Shown: positions 12,480-24,800 of the stretch, in pieces
Numbering within the stretch: position 1 is the first letter of the stretch
How the letters are laid out: each line of letters opens with the position of its first letter
DNA from: Marchantia polymorpha subsp. ruderalis
Taxonomy: Eukaryota > Streptophyta > Marchantiopsida > Marchantiales > Marchantiaceae
Direction: 5' to 3'
DNA: 64,000 bases
Assembly (NCBI GenBank): GCA_037833965.1
Contig: AP031356.1
Location: 1,386,501-1,450,500, forward strand
Program-made: the position numbers and the translations under genes
The notes under the pieces: model-generated
The model's input: the letters and a program-made list of their open reading frames with translations, nothing else
Databases searched by the model: none
What the model was told of the DNA's origin: nothing

Positions 12480-15400
12480 TCATTACATCATGTGTATTAT
12501 TGGATGTATCCATCCCCTTTATCCATGCCATGCCATGCCGGCATAGGAGCTGTACACGTACGAATATAACATCTCTCAAGACAAGAAAAATGAGTAATAT
12601 AGGCCAAAAAAATGGGAAGACCCCATACAACATCAAGTTCAGAGTTTTGTTTTATTCATGATAGATATTAGAATGCTACTGGAACAGAGGATATTGGGGG
12701 CAATGTCCTGTCAAGTATTGTAAACTGGCATGCTTTTCCCTCCTTTGCTTGCGCGTTGGAATATATTTGAAGTACAAAACTAAGAAATTCCTCCCTCCAT
12801 ACTTCAATTTGATGATCTACAACTGCAACTGGTAAATAGGGGGAATTTAGCTCTCTTAGAAAGAATACTTACCTAGAACTGCGCATTTTGGCACTTTTCG
12901 TATCTGGCATCTGGTTTGTTGAGTGGCACTCACCAAACCAGATGCCAATATCAAAAACTCTTATACTGAGAATTGCAGGTTCATGAAGGTCTTGAATTGT
13001 TTGCTAATTTACAATTTCTTGATCATAGGCCTCTGGTTTGGGGTAGGCACATCAAGTTTGTTCGTCTAAGTGTAGACTAGTTTCTGTTCTATTTTTTACC
13101 AAATGATTCATAAGCATAGGAACTATCTCAGCCCTTATAGATTTCCTGCAGTAGTTTATCTTGTTTAAAACAATTTTGCCAGATCCATAACCATGATGTT
13201 TTGCTGCTGCAGAGTTCATCATGTCACTCGTTTCCTGGGATATCCAGACAATAGAATTGTTTCTCATGTAATTGAAATAAATATTGCTCAAATTCATCAA
13301 TACTGAACTGATTTTTCTTGCAGGGTTGTTTGTCACAACCTTCCCTAGTCTTTGGAATAGTTATGAACTACAACTATTTCACCTTCTTACAGTCATCTGA
13401 GAGACAGATAATTGTCAACCTTCACATCTAACTATTGTGGAAAAAGTATTTGAAACACCACAAAACTTGTGTGCTTCAAATAATCCTTCCATGTTAGCTC
13501 ATTCGTCTTTGGATATTCACTCGAATCTCAAGGTAGTAGATGGGTAAATTACGGTACAGTATTCACGTCTTAGTGCTAACCACGTTGAAGTCAATATTAC
13601 CAAAGTCATGTCAACAAACGGATGAGCCGACTTCTCAACATACACACTTCAGTTAATGGGGCTTCAGCGACCATAGCTGCACCTGGAGAATTTGTCTATC
13701 CCTTTGCACACTACATGACCCTTCAATCAGTACTGTACCCAAGAGCATGTGAGGTCATCAGAAGATAAAAGAGCTTTACTTGAGTCCAAATTGAGCTCTC
13801 AGAACAGCACAATTTACGTATAATATTATATGTCCTCTGCAGATTCCACAGTTTGCTCTATCAAAGATGAAACTTCATCTAGGTTGAGATACTGGACCTG
13901 AACCCGAAGCATTTGCTGAGAAGCATGAATTAATGAATATGACACATATTATAGAAGGTCTGCAATTTGACCTTCCAGTAATACTGGTACCTGAATGTTG
14001 AAACTAGAAGCAAAACTTTAAATGTTGTGGGGAGGGTTTACAGTAGCTGGACAAATCATGGTGGCATCATTAATCTATATAAGAAACTGTCACTCTTCCA
14101 CCTTCACGTCTTCTTCTGCCAGATTAGCTCTTAATCCCCACAACAATTCTAGTGTAGCTGACAAGCTACTAAATGCGATCTCACTAGTCATAATGTCTAC
14201 AAAATATTATTATCAAGATTCTTCTTATCTTTAATCTTTGAATTCGTGCTACTTACGCTTCAATTTAGAATATGAAGTCAAAGGAAAAAAAGTCGGATGA
14301 ACAAGGTATGTATATGTATAATCGTTTTAATGCCAAAAAAGGTTTTTATTCGGAATTACAATACTTTAGGGATATCGCGGTAGAAGAATTTATTGACATC
14401 TCACTTATACCTAACACTGTAATTATATCATGTGATATTTAAACATGTGTCTTCATTTTGTTAGAGAGCTTTGCAAGGACACAAGAATATCATTGAAAAA
14501 TTATGATGAAGAAAAACGTTCTTTGAATATCACAATTTTTGTATGCTGGGTATATGTAGTGTCATAGCACTACAATGTTATACAGATGGATGATGGAAAA
14601 ACCAAAACAATTTCATCCGGTATGAAAAACAGATAGATTGTTATATTGTCAAATGCTCACGACCTTTGAAAGCAATATAATGCGAGAAGACACCGTTACA
14701 AATATCACACCCATATGAAATCATGAAGATCTATCTTATTTTTCTAAATAACTGTTGTTTGTAATATAATAACATATCCAAACGTGGTTAGTGAAGACAT
14801 AGATGATAAAATCCATGCCCTTATAACACATGATTGTCTTCACATCAATAAACTGATCAATATCAAAATAGAGCAACTTTCAATATTAAACCAAGTTCAA
14901 CCTTGCACCACAATGAAGATAGAAATATCAACTTTAAAAAAAAAGTCAACTTTACATGAGCTAAGCAACAATACCGAGGCCTCAGAAACTCTCACAACAA
15001 TACTTGGCAGAACATGTAAGTTGAATGACCTTCAAACACCCGTCTCCACCCTGTCCACTGGTTTTTCAAAAGTTTGAGCACATTCTCCCTTCTGAGTCTA
15101 GCGAATCGGCTGGTAGAAGTTAAAACAAATCTGTGGAGTGTTTTCCACTTGTACGCATTGGATGCATATACGAGACAATATGACAAGCAAACTGTAACAT
15201 GTGAGCTGTAAAATCTTCCACTCAAGTGTCTGCAGTAAATCCTTTCGCGCCTTTGCCTTTCCCTAATCTTCTATTCGATATTCTTCTCTCCGCCGTCCAT
15301 TTCTTGTCTCATTATACAAACTCGTATCAATAAAGCTTTCATGCGATACCATTTATCTCATTTGAGCATGTTGCGAGATGAGATGAGATGTGAGAAAATG

Positions 15401-18400
15401 GTGAATGGGACAAAGTGGTATGATACGCTGATGGACGAGTTAAGAAATCCGGCAATGATTGCCACATGCTTTGCGCCCGAGAGAGGGAAGAATAAGAAAC
15501 CGGATTTTCCTAGAGATTGAGTCATGTGGAGAAGCAATCCCGGAAGAAGATGTCGAGACAAGAATGGCATGTAATGTCATCTCGTCCTTCATATGAAGAT
15601 CACATCATGCCCAAATCATCTGTAACGCGGATCGATCATTGGAATTATGCTTTTGTGGAAGACGATACGTTAGTGACAGATGTGCGCTGGACCTCGAACC
15701 CACATCAATAAATATTTTATTTGAACCTACTATCCCTCCAAATTTTACGTTTAAATGATACATTGATTGTTATCATACAATGTCGTATGAAGTAAATAGC
15801 ACAGTTGATGGAAGCTCGGGCAAGGTTTTCCTTTCTGCTTGCTGTATCATTTAGCCACATCAGGCACTTACATGTCCACTCATTTTGGTGGGTTTTATAA
15901 TACTGTAATATCATTCTTTCTACGTTTATTTCATACAGGACACTATGAACACAAAAGTGGATAAACATGAAACGAATCACAGTGAAAACAGCTATCAAGA
16001 AATTACAAAGAAGAGACCAACCGAGGCCAGTAGAAACCAAACAAGAGGGCGCAATGGACGATTGTTCGTTTCTCCTTGTGGTCTCCAAGGGTCGCAGCAA
16101 GCATTGCCTACAGTGGTTATCTCCTCCCTGTTCTTAAGGCTAATGTACATTAAGAATGTCATACTTGTGATGTCAATGATATGATGGAATTTGGTATAGA
16201 GATTTACTTTTTATTGGTTGAAATTCTTTTAAGAATTTTTAACATTTCAAATGAATATTTTTTATGCAAAATTGTATTATTTATGTTTCCATTTTTTAGT
16301 ATTCTATTTAGTAGGTTTACAATTCCAAAAGCAATAGGATATGTATATGTGCTTGTAGGTAGTGAAAGATGATAATAAATCTCTTATTTCCTGTTTCTAG
16401 ATTCTAGTATGTCTGGTCGGCGAAAAAACAAAACACAAACGGATTTGCCGTTTGAAAAATTAAAACTACTTCCTTTCACTGCTCTTCTTAATGATTATCT
16501 TTTATCCTCATTGTAAATTTTATTTCTTCTCAGTTCATATTACGAATTAAAAAAATAGGGTGATATTATCGTACCAACTATATTCGATATTGATTATATT
16601 ACAACTTTAATAAACCCACATAACGTTTGCCAGTTCTAAAAGTAGTAGACTCGGCAGAGTACCACACCGAACAGAAAGAAGTTGGTTTGAGCATCAGAAA
16701 CCCTTCATACGAGCATAAAACCTTAGATTATTAGATAGGTCACCGACTATTAAATCAATGCTCCTAATCTGGAAAGGGCTGTGTATCATAAGTCTCATTG
16801 AACGTGTTTTCTTGATTTCACTCGATTTTACTAATAAAAGATCTATGTCAATTGCGGCTCTATACGGAAGTCAACTTCTACATCAACGCTCGACATCCCA
16901 TATAAATTCTCTTATAGATTCCGTGTGGTACAAATACCCTGACTCATAAAAGGGGGGGAAGCGTGTAGCGAAAAGATGGGAGGATTTGGCCTTCATGAAT
17001 CATGCTAATTTTACAGCAGTGCTGCAATCTACGTTCAGATCTACCCCTGTGCATTAATTACAAATAACATATCAACAATTTGATTTCAGGGAGCATGACA
17101 CAAAATATTGATATTTTTGACCAATTTATTTATGAAGTGCCTGTATTTAAAAGGTTCTGTATTCAATTCTCGTTCTTTTGAAATCTAGCGATCCTCGCTT
17201 TTATGATCTCTTAGGAAAGTCGGGTTCTTGTGGAGACCTCATATCCAAGAGGCGATGCGTCAAATGCTACATCTTCAGTTTATGTTCTCTTGTCTATTTA
17301 TGCTCGAAAGACTTCAACGGTGCACATCGCGCAAAAGTACGTCCTTGTATTATTCTTCCTAGGGGGTGACAAGAATCTTCACTTCCCATATTAAGTCGCC
17401 CAAGCTCTGTGGGTACAACTTCAGCTCCGTTTTTGGTACACTTCATGTAAAGATCCTCGTTGTTTCAAGCGGTTTCAGGCGTTTGACCTTCAAATTGGGC
17501 CTTTCTTTTTCGGTCTTATTCCTTTGTTTTGGCATTCTGCTAGAAACATGTTTCCGGACTAATGTGACCGAAAGGTGACCCGTCAAAACAGATGTGGAAA
17601 AGATCTGATCCCAATACACGGAGTGCTGATATGATGCATTCTGATCACACACAGAATATGGGATCAACTTGTGACGTGCTTCTTCGAGAATGAGCACGCT
17701 GAAGGTCGGCAATGTGCCCAAGTGGACGAGGATTCTCCACTGAATCCACTCTACCGACGAGAAGAGATGGCATGAATAGCCGTAGTCTATGTTAGGAGAA
17801 GGTGGATTCAATGAACTCACAACAACTTCAAAGTTGTACCAAAAAGTGTCTCCAAGAATGCCACCAGTTTCTCTTCTGACACATAAATGATGCACATGTA
17901 CTTTCTAAGCTCGTTTGAATGTCCTGCACCTCACAACCTCGTAGCACCAGGTTAGCCAACGTCTCAAGTGCTAGTACTTGCAAGAACATCCAAATGTAAA
18001 TCTGATTCAGATCGTGCATCAACATTGGAAGAAGATTGCAACCTCTTGTTGATGAAATGAGAACATGCGACAAGGAGCCTGATCTCATCCTCATGGGTCA
18101 TGGGACACCAAGTAATATTGCCGGCTTGATCTCATAGTACAGCTAGTTTTCCCCCAACCCCAGACTAGTCCAACCGCAATTTACTCTCTCATACAGTACA
18201 CTACTACACAAGCAGCTTTACTTTGAAATGACCTGGCTCTCGTACCCGGACAACTACAGTACACGTGAGAGGACAATACTACACCAATAAATTTAGCCTT
18301 AGTTCGTTTTGTCTGGCACGCTCAGACCCCATCCCCAATCTGTTTCTTTACCTATACCACTCGTCCCAGAGTTACAATTAATACGAGAGTTTTACCATAC

Positions 18401-19100
18401 ACAGATATTTCAATAAATGGGTTCTGATCTTCCCCTTTGGCAAGATAGTGAACTAAATTTTTTTTTTTGCAGTTGATTGCATGACCTTCAGATGATTTCT
18501 TGATTTGTTTGTCTTCACATGGAATGATTAATTGTATCCCTTAAACACATGAAAAAATGAAAAATGCAGGATCTAGATGATTCCTCACATCTTTTTTCCT
18601 AGCACAAATCTATGAGTGAAACCTTACAAGAAGATTGACATGTTAATTTATGAAGAATGGATGCTTGTTATAAAAAATTCAAGGTATTGATACAATTGCA
18701 AAATATTTATCGTAGATACTGTTGAATGCATTTTTCATCTAGGTAATAAATGAATTATTTATATTTACCATCACATTCACCGCTGTTTTTTTATAACTTT
18801 CATCAAAGTTTCACCACTTTTTTCTATTTTTTTTCTTCCTTTCTTCCTTTCTTTCTTGTAAGGCTTGATGGGTATTCCATAAACTGTGATAACCATTTGG
18901 CACCCTTCAAGATAAGTATACACAGGAATGTAAGAAACTTTGATTTGCAATTTTGTGATGTTACTGTGTTTACTTTCTTTACCTTAGGTGGTAAGTGAGA
19001 AATCCTCTTAAGCATCCATCATTTTCAACCTGATGACGATCAGTTGCGACGAAAGAGCAGGCGGTTGCAGTGCAACCGAGGTCTTTGTTTAGATGGCGTT
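12480..19100. other. AT-rich intergenic region
   Basis: No gene recognised. Several unassigned frames of 90-150 codons occur: 13052-13336 minus, 14784-15077 plus, 15717-16100 minus and 17443-17895 minus. Most are AT-rich and none has domain motifs. The pair at 17443-17895 and 17828-18094 (minus) has more protein-like composition and could be remnants of a dead gene. A 43-bp palindrome lies at 12905-12947. A pyrimidine-rich tract (T and CTTT runs) lies at about 18820-18860. Confidence 0.4.
12905..12947. repeat. Near-perfect 43-bp palindrome
   Basis: The two 21-nt arms (12905-12925 and 12927-12947) are reverse complements with a single mismatch, around a one-base centre. The core arm reads TGGCATCTGGTTTG and is mirrored as CAAACCAGATGCCA. 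Such a structure can form a cruciform in DNA or a tight hairpin in RNA. No gene end is near enough to call it a terminator, and the loop is too short for a typical microRNA precursor. Confidence 0.8.
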
Positions 19101-20191
19101 GTATCTGTGGGGCATCATCATGTGCTAGCAATGTGGCCTAAGACATATGGGAGGAGCTCGAGGCACAGCTAGAGGAGGAGGGACGGAGGGAAGGGGACAT
19201 GTGCTGGACTGTACCGGTGCGGCTGACCGACCGACATCAGGTGAGATTGATGACTTGGAAAAGCAGACGATGGTCGAGGCTGAGTTGGAGGGACCGGCAA
19301 TGGGCCAGAGGATGAGGTGTGGCCCTCTCGGGAGGAGGATGATGTGCTCTACGAAGTATCCCGTGGTACCTGCATAATGTTGGGACCGAGCCTGGAGTAC
19401 GTGCCCACGTTTGACCGCAAAGCATGCATGATGGAACGGGGATGGCGAGGAAACCGGCGGCGCGCAATCGCCGACAGTCGGTAGGCCGGCGCTGTCCCAG
19501 CGGGAGTCAGTAAGTGAGGCTGTTGCCACTCTTGATCTTGTATTCTTCGCTTTCGCTTTGGCGATAAGCGCTAGACCCTTGTGAGAGTGAGTACAAACGC
19601 CAATCTATCACATGCATGTATACAAATATGAATGGACAAGAAAAACGAGAGGGGTTTTTGAAATAATCAATTTTTTTTTTCTAAAAACTGACGTCAAGTT
19701 CAAAGAACTTCATTGGAAATGGCAGGGACAAGCCATTTCGAAGAACCATTTATATGTCTTAACTACAGCGGATACATGTTACAATATTAGAAAAAAATTC
19801 TCTACCTAGTGCGGAATGGTAGTAGGAAAGAAATGGGAATGTTGTTTTCTTCTCCTTCACTTCAGCAGTAGCTTGGAATAACATTATGGTGAATCCAATT
19901 CTTCATCTTTTTGGGATGTAAATGCCCATAAATTAACTCCTAAATAATTTTCATGCCACCGCCTGATCATTGGCATCGGTGTCACAAGAAAATATATATT
20001 CAGCTTGGAAGTCTATGAGTGATCCAAACTTTTGCTTGAAGGAATCTCTCCCTGTCTGCCACTATCTACCACCAGCTTGTTTTCTACTCTTCACTTGCTG
20101 ACCAAAGTTGAACATATTCGCTGGACATTTCGACATTTGCTTACTGTATAGATTTGTATTTTTTTGTGTACACGTGAAAAAGCCTGTGTAT
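19101..20191. other. GC-rich patch (about 19125-19530) and flanking AT-rich DNA, no gene assigned
   Basis: The patch is G-rich on the plus strand and keeps both strands open: 76 codons plus at 19147-19377 and 134 codons minus at 19125-19529. The predicted proteins are Gly/Arg- or Pro/Ser-rich without recognisable motifs. The contrast with AT-rich flanks could mean a single exon or a transferred fragment, but I cannot support a gene. A T run and A/T-rich DNA follow at 19660-20190. Confidence 0.35.
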
Positions 20192-20221
20192 GAATCTAAA
20201 CAGTAGGACCTGTTTAGATTC
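20192..20221. repeat. Perfect 12-bp hairpin with 6-nt loop
   Basis: GAATCTAAACAG (20192-20203) is exactly mirrored by CTGTTTAGATTC (20210-20221) around a six-base spacer. It lies in intergenic DNA. No feature around it explains it. Confidence 0.75.
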
Positions 20222-23200
20222 GAGGAAGCTTACAGGAGTCTTAAGCGTAAAATCTGATAAGAGCATGTTACCCATGACTTCAATGTTCATTATGAGGATT
20301 TTGGTTTGCTAGTAGACCGGGTTTGTAATGTGCAATCTAAGTTCATGATTCAGACAAGACTCATGATTCTAGCACCGGTCTCTTGCAAAATCTGTGGATG
20401 GGTGATGTGTAAGGTTAAAGATGTTATTAATTACCACCTTCAGAGCATTATCAGCTCGTTTCCAAAAGGTTCCGCAAGTGTCAAAACATGGGCAACTATT
20501 CTTGATTTCCTGCATAAGACCCTGTTACGTGGCACGTAAACGACATACGCAAAATCACCAACCAGCCAGCCAACCTCCCAACACAGATGGGGGATTTGTT
20601 GTTTATCTGGCCTGTGAAAGTAGTACGACAGGTTTGCCTACAGTTGTGGGTCTGTCCCCATGTTAGCGAATGAAGGAAAAGGTGTAATGGAGGACATATC
20701 AAAGGTGGAATAAAAGGTCGTCCAAATGCAGACTACAGAAGAACACTCAAAGGATAAAGAAAGTCTTTGTGGGAAGTCTTGAGAAGATCATTACAGTACA
20801 ATCTACGTTGGACCGTGAGAAATTCCACAATCAAATACTCGGCTCAGACGCTGTTATCCAGATTCATGAGTTTGCTGCAGGCTTTCTATGTACAGGGAAC
20901 ATTTGAAAGACTACAGTCTGGAAGTACAGGACGTTGAGAGTCAAGTGCTGTACCTTCATGGAGGGAGGGGAGGGAGGAATTGATATGAGGGGCTCGTACA
21001 GCCGTGACTCGAGAGCGATGACTCGGAGAAAGATCGACGACACCTTTTGGTGTACAGCAGGAGAGACATGCAATGAGGGTCGAGAAGGAAACCACACCAT
21101 ACTCCAGATGGGAAATACTCAGTCACCCGTAGATCTTTTCTATGACCAAATGAGGAGCCATGGAAAAACATGAGATGCCAAAATCATTCCACCGATGGCT
21201 CTTGAATGATCCAATCATGCTGGATGGGAGAAAAAGCATTCCACCAGTGACACAAAAGAATATCCCATAGCGGAGTGAGGGTGGAAAACCTCTTCACCGT
21301 TGGCTCTCTCTCTCATGATTCATGTGCCATAGAAAGAGGTGCTCCACTCTTGTCCAAAGTGTGCGAGTGTCCTACAGATGAAAAAGGTGCTCCTTCTACT
21401 TGTGTTTGGGTGCTCCAGGAAGCAAGATGATGAGCATGTGACTTGTCTTTATCCTCGTAGAGTCTGATGCACTCATAGCATGGTTACTGGAAGCCCTCGG
21501 TGACATGCAGTTTATGATTTCTTTCCTGAATCTCTCAACGTACCAGATTCCCAAGCATCTACTGAATATGTTGTTTGAGAGAACGGATTTGGGCCAGATT
21601 CTGATCTGTTTAGTGAACACGTAGCGATTCATTGCTTTGATTACAATATGAAAGTAGTGTACACTTACTCTGAGTACAATTACTCAAGAGCGCCTCGTCG
21701 GTAATGGTCATGAGCCCATAAGATCAATCTCTTACGAAGCGTTGCAGATGAGCACACTTAAGATATTCTGGTCCGAGCACAGGGGATGAAACACTTGGCT
21801 GGAGGTTGTTCTCGGGTGACGGAGGACGGAACTCACTGGAGTGCAATCTCCTTCGAAGTGATTCCAAGTGCTTGATGGAGTGGCAAGTCGCTATAGGAGT
21901 TGTCCCGTCACCTCTTACACGTCGAGATTCGTCATGGAGTACTCATGAGCATGTTCGAGCAGCCTTGATCTTGAAGAAGTTGGTCTAGGCGGAGGACATT
22001 TCGAGGCGACGAACTTTCATGGCAGTCCACTGATTCAACTGTACTACAGTGGAGAACACGGATCCAGACCAAATGTAAGAGGTACGTAGCCAGTAAGATC
22101 AGATGCTGCATAATATTCTTCTCCCCAGTTTCATTTTGCATTTTTCCTCAGATTGGCTTTTTTACCAAATGCTTCTTACCTTGCTCTAACTGTCAAAGAA
22201 TATTCGGAATATTATGTGTACAGCAGTGAATTTTCTCCCTTCATTAGCAGTGTATGATGAATGGGTGAAAGACAATGCTGGCGTCCGATTTTTCCAAATG
22301 ATCTGAACGTGCCTCAAACTTCTCCCAGGAGAAAGATTTCATGGAGAACCGACGATACTTTGGGTTGTACTGTATACGAGCAATAATTAGAGCACCGAGC
22401 TGCTTAACGGTAAATACAGTAGAATACATTTGACTTTTCCATGAATTAGCACCTCGAACCAAAATTTAATGCATCATAAGATTCTTTGTCTCATCACTGG
22501 CCAGTGAGTTAGCGCGTACATACATGGGAGGACGCGACGATTATGAACGGTTAATTAAGTTAGTATGCCCCCGGAGCTCAGTGTTCAATGAATGAGTGAG
22601 AGAATCGACCACAGCTCGCACGTCGTCACTACCGTCTTCAAGTATGTTGTCGGTACTGTAGGTAGGTGTGTATGTTCTTACACAACCGTCTTGCCACATG
22701 CTCTGGGACGGGCTATGTGTGGATTCTTTGGAAGTGATCGCCCTTTGCGACTACCATGACTTTGACCTGAAGCTTCACTTTAATTGATAATAATTACTCG
22801 TGCTTTAGATACATGTCAAGGAAGCCGGCTCTTCGTTGCAGGTTAACAAGTTTTTGTTCCCTCACTTGCAGTTTATCTGATTATCTCAGATTTCACAAGG
22901 ACCTAAATGAGTTCACCCGCATAGTGAAAAATATTGCCTGGATTCCTTTTTCCATTATGTAGGAAATCAGAAGTAGTTCTCCATGCTTTGACACTTCCGA
23001 CACGTTTAAAAAGCTATGTGATAATGTTCTGAACGTAATCAATCTAAACGTCTTGAACCTTCTCTATTACAATTATATGTATATATTAGTTCATTAGACA
23101 TTCACAGATTCTCAGTCTTCAAAGAATCACCTGAGGACTGAGCATAAGTTGATTCCATGTCCATGCCCCTGGCCGACCAGGAATGAGGGGCATGGACGTG

Positions 23201-24800
23201 CTTATGCAAAAAGAAGGTATACATATACACACTTGGCTGTTACCCCGCTTGAAGAGATGGAAAACCAACTGCTTTGCTCGTATGTTTGCTCGCCACGAAA
23301 AGGACCCGCCAGTGGACTCTTGTGCAAAGCGTTGTTACTCATCATCATGATCATCTTCCTCTTTTGAAGAAAAATCATGAAATGCGAGCCCGCATGTTAC
23401 AGTGGGAAGAAAGCCCGGCAGCTTACTCATTTCCATTCCCATGCTGTAAGCGCTAGATCATCCACTGATGGCCCAACGGATAGCATGTATCACGAGCGAG
23501 GAGGGGAGCCAAGCACGTGCAATAAGACACTCAAGTTTCTAAACACTCGACGGAAAGCGTACGATTTATGGCCACAGCTGGTAAGTTGAGCCGAAAGGGG
23601 AGTACACTGGAGTGGAGGAAGCCCTATATTTCTGCGAGGTCGAGGATAGAGAACAGAGGAGACAAGACGAGACGAGCTCCTCTCTCTAGCTTCAGCTATA
23701 CGTGCACGTAAAATCCATCTCTGATCTGGTTGCTCCTGCAAGGGAAAGTGTCGTACAATTTTGCCCAGAGTCCACCATTCCCCTCGTCCACCCCAACCCC
23801 CATTAGATTAGACCTCAATGACCCCAGATTCCTGCCCATTAGAGCCTTGCCCTTTCGGCCACTTAAATCTGACTTGGGCCGATGGCTGACAGACAGATGG
23901 ACAGACTAGACCGCCTACTCTACTGTTATCCTTCGTTTTGTTATTGAATCATAAACACGAGAATCCAGCAGGTGGAAAAGATCTGTCATTTATTTGGGTA
24001 ACTTTGTTCGCCACAAATGCAGTACAGTGGCATCCTTGATGCTTGAGACCACTGTGCGCACAGTGAGCTGAGCTGAGCGTATAAACTGTCCATGGAAAAG
24101 CCAATGTATTGGTCCACACTGTTGAGGCTGGTGTCATGTGTGGTTCGGTGTCATTCCCTCGTACTGCAGATTAGTAAACTGATGATCGTGATTCATCGCA
24201 TCAGCAAAGAAGATCGAGCAAGCGAAATCAACAAAGGATTTCAACCCAACATGCCTTCTGACACCAAATTATTTAAATACTTGTTTCATATTCATATTTT
24301 TGTTCCAACTTTGCCAGATTTTAGTACTCGCAAAATTGTGAGTTTGAGTCCATGCAATAAAAGCAAGATGGATGTACAATCCAGAATGCACACCCTAGTG
24401 CATACAGATGTTCATTCACCAGGAATAATTTGGAACCTCGTTTTCAAGAGAATGTGGTCTTCATGAAAATTCAATGTTGGAAACCTGGGGAGGAAAGGTG
24501 TGTCTATAACAAGTGCGATGTCTAAATGAAACACACGAGCATTCACTATTGAGTATCTCCCATAATGAGATGTGTATGTGTTGAGGTATTGCGATCGTTA
24601 CTATCAGCTCCCAGCTCGCAAGAAAGGGTTCGGTCAAGAGCGATTGCAGTTGTAAGTAAGGAATGATTAGAGGCGGTTTCATTATTGGAAATCGCATGGA
24701 AACTGTGGAAGCACAAGCTCTATACCTCCCCGTCATAATCATGCAGCCCGAGCAAATCTGATCGTCTTCTGGAGAATGTTATAGAGGCGAAGCGATGAAT
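20222..24800. other. Intergenic region, no gene recognised
   Basis: Only short, unrelated frames (under 125 codons) occur on both strands, none with motifs I recognise. The structured element at 23142-23207 is listed separately. Composition is intermediate, near 43-45% GC by eye, and there are no TE terminal signatures. Confidence 0.4.
23142..23207. repeat. Imperfect hairpin, two-step stem
   Basis: An outer 7-bp stem pairs GCATAAG (23142-23148) with CTTATGC (23201-23207). An inner 15-bp stem pairs 23156-23170 with 23186-23200 with one mismatch (core CCATGCCCCT against AGGGGCATGG). The loop is 15 nt, and a 7-nt bulge lies on the 5' side only. A weaker hairpin (CTCAGTCTTC against GAGGACTGAG, one mismatch) lies just upstream at about 23111-23141. 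The shape is compatible with a structured RNA, but no conservation evidence is available. Confidence 0.6.

Noticed and set aside
15690..15712. tRNA B-box-like GGTTCGAGGTCC on the minus strand
   Set aside because: No A box or cloverleaf partner lies at the required distance.
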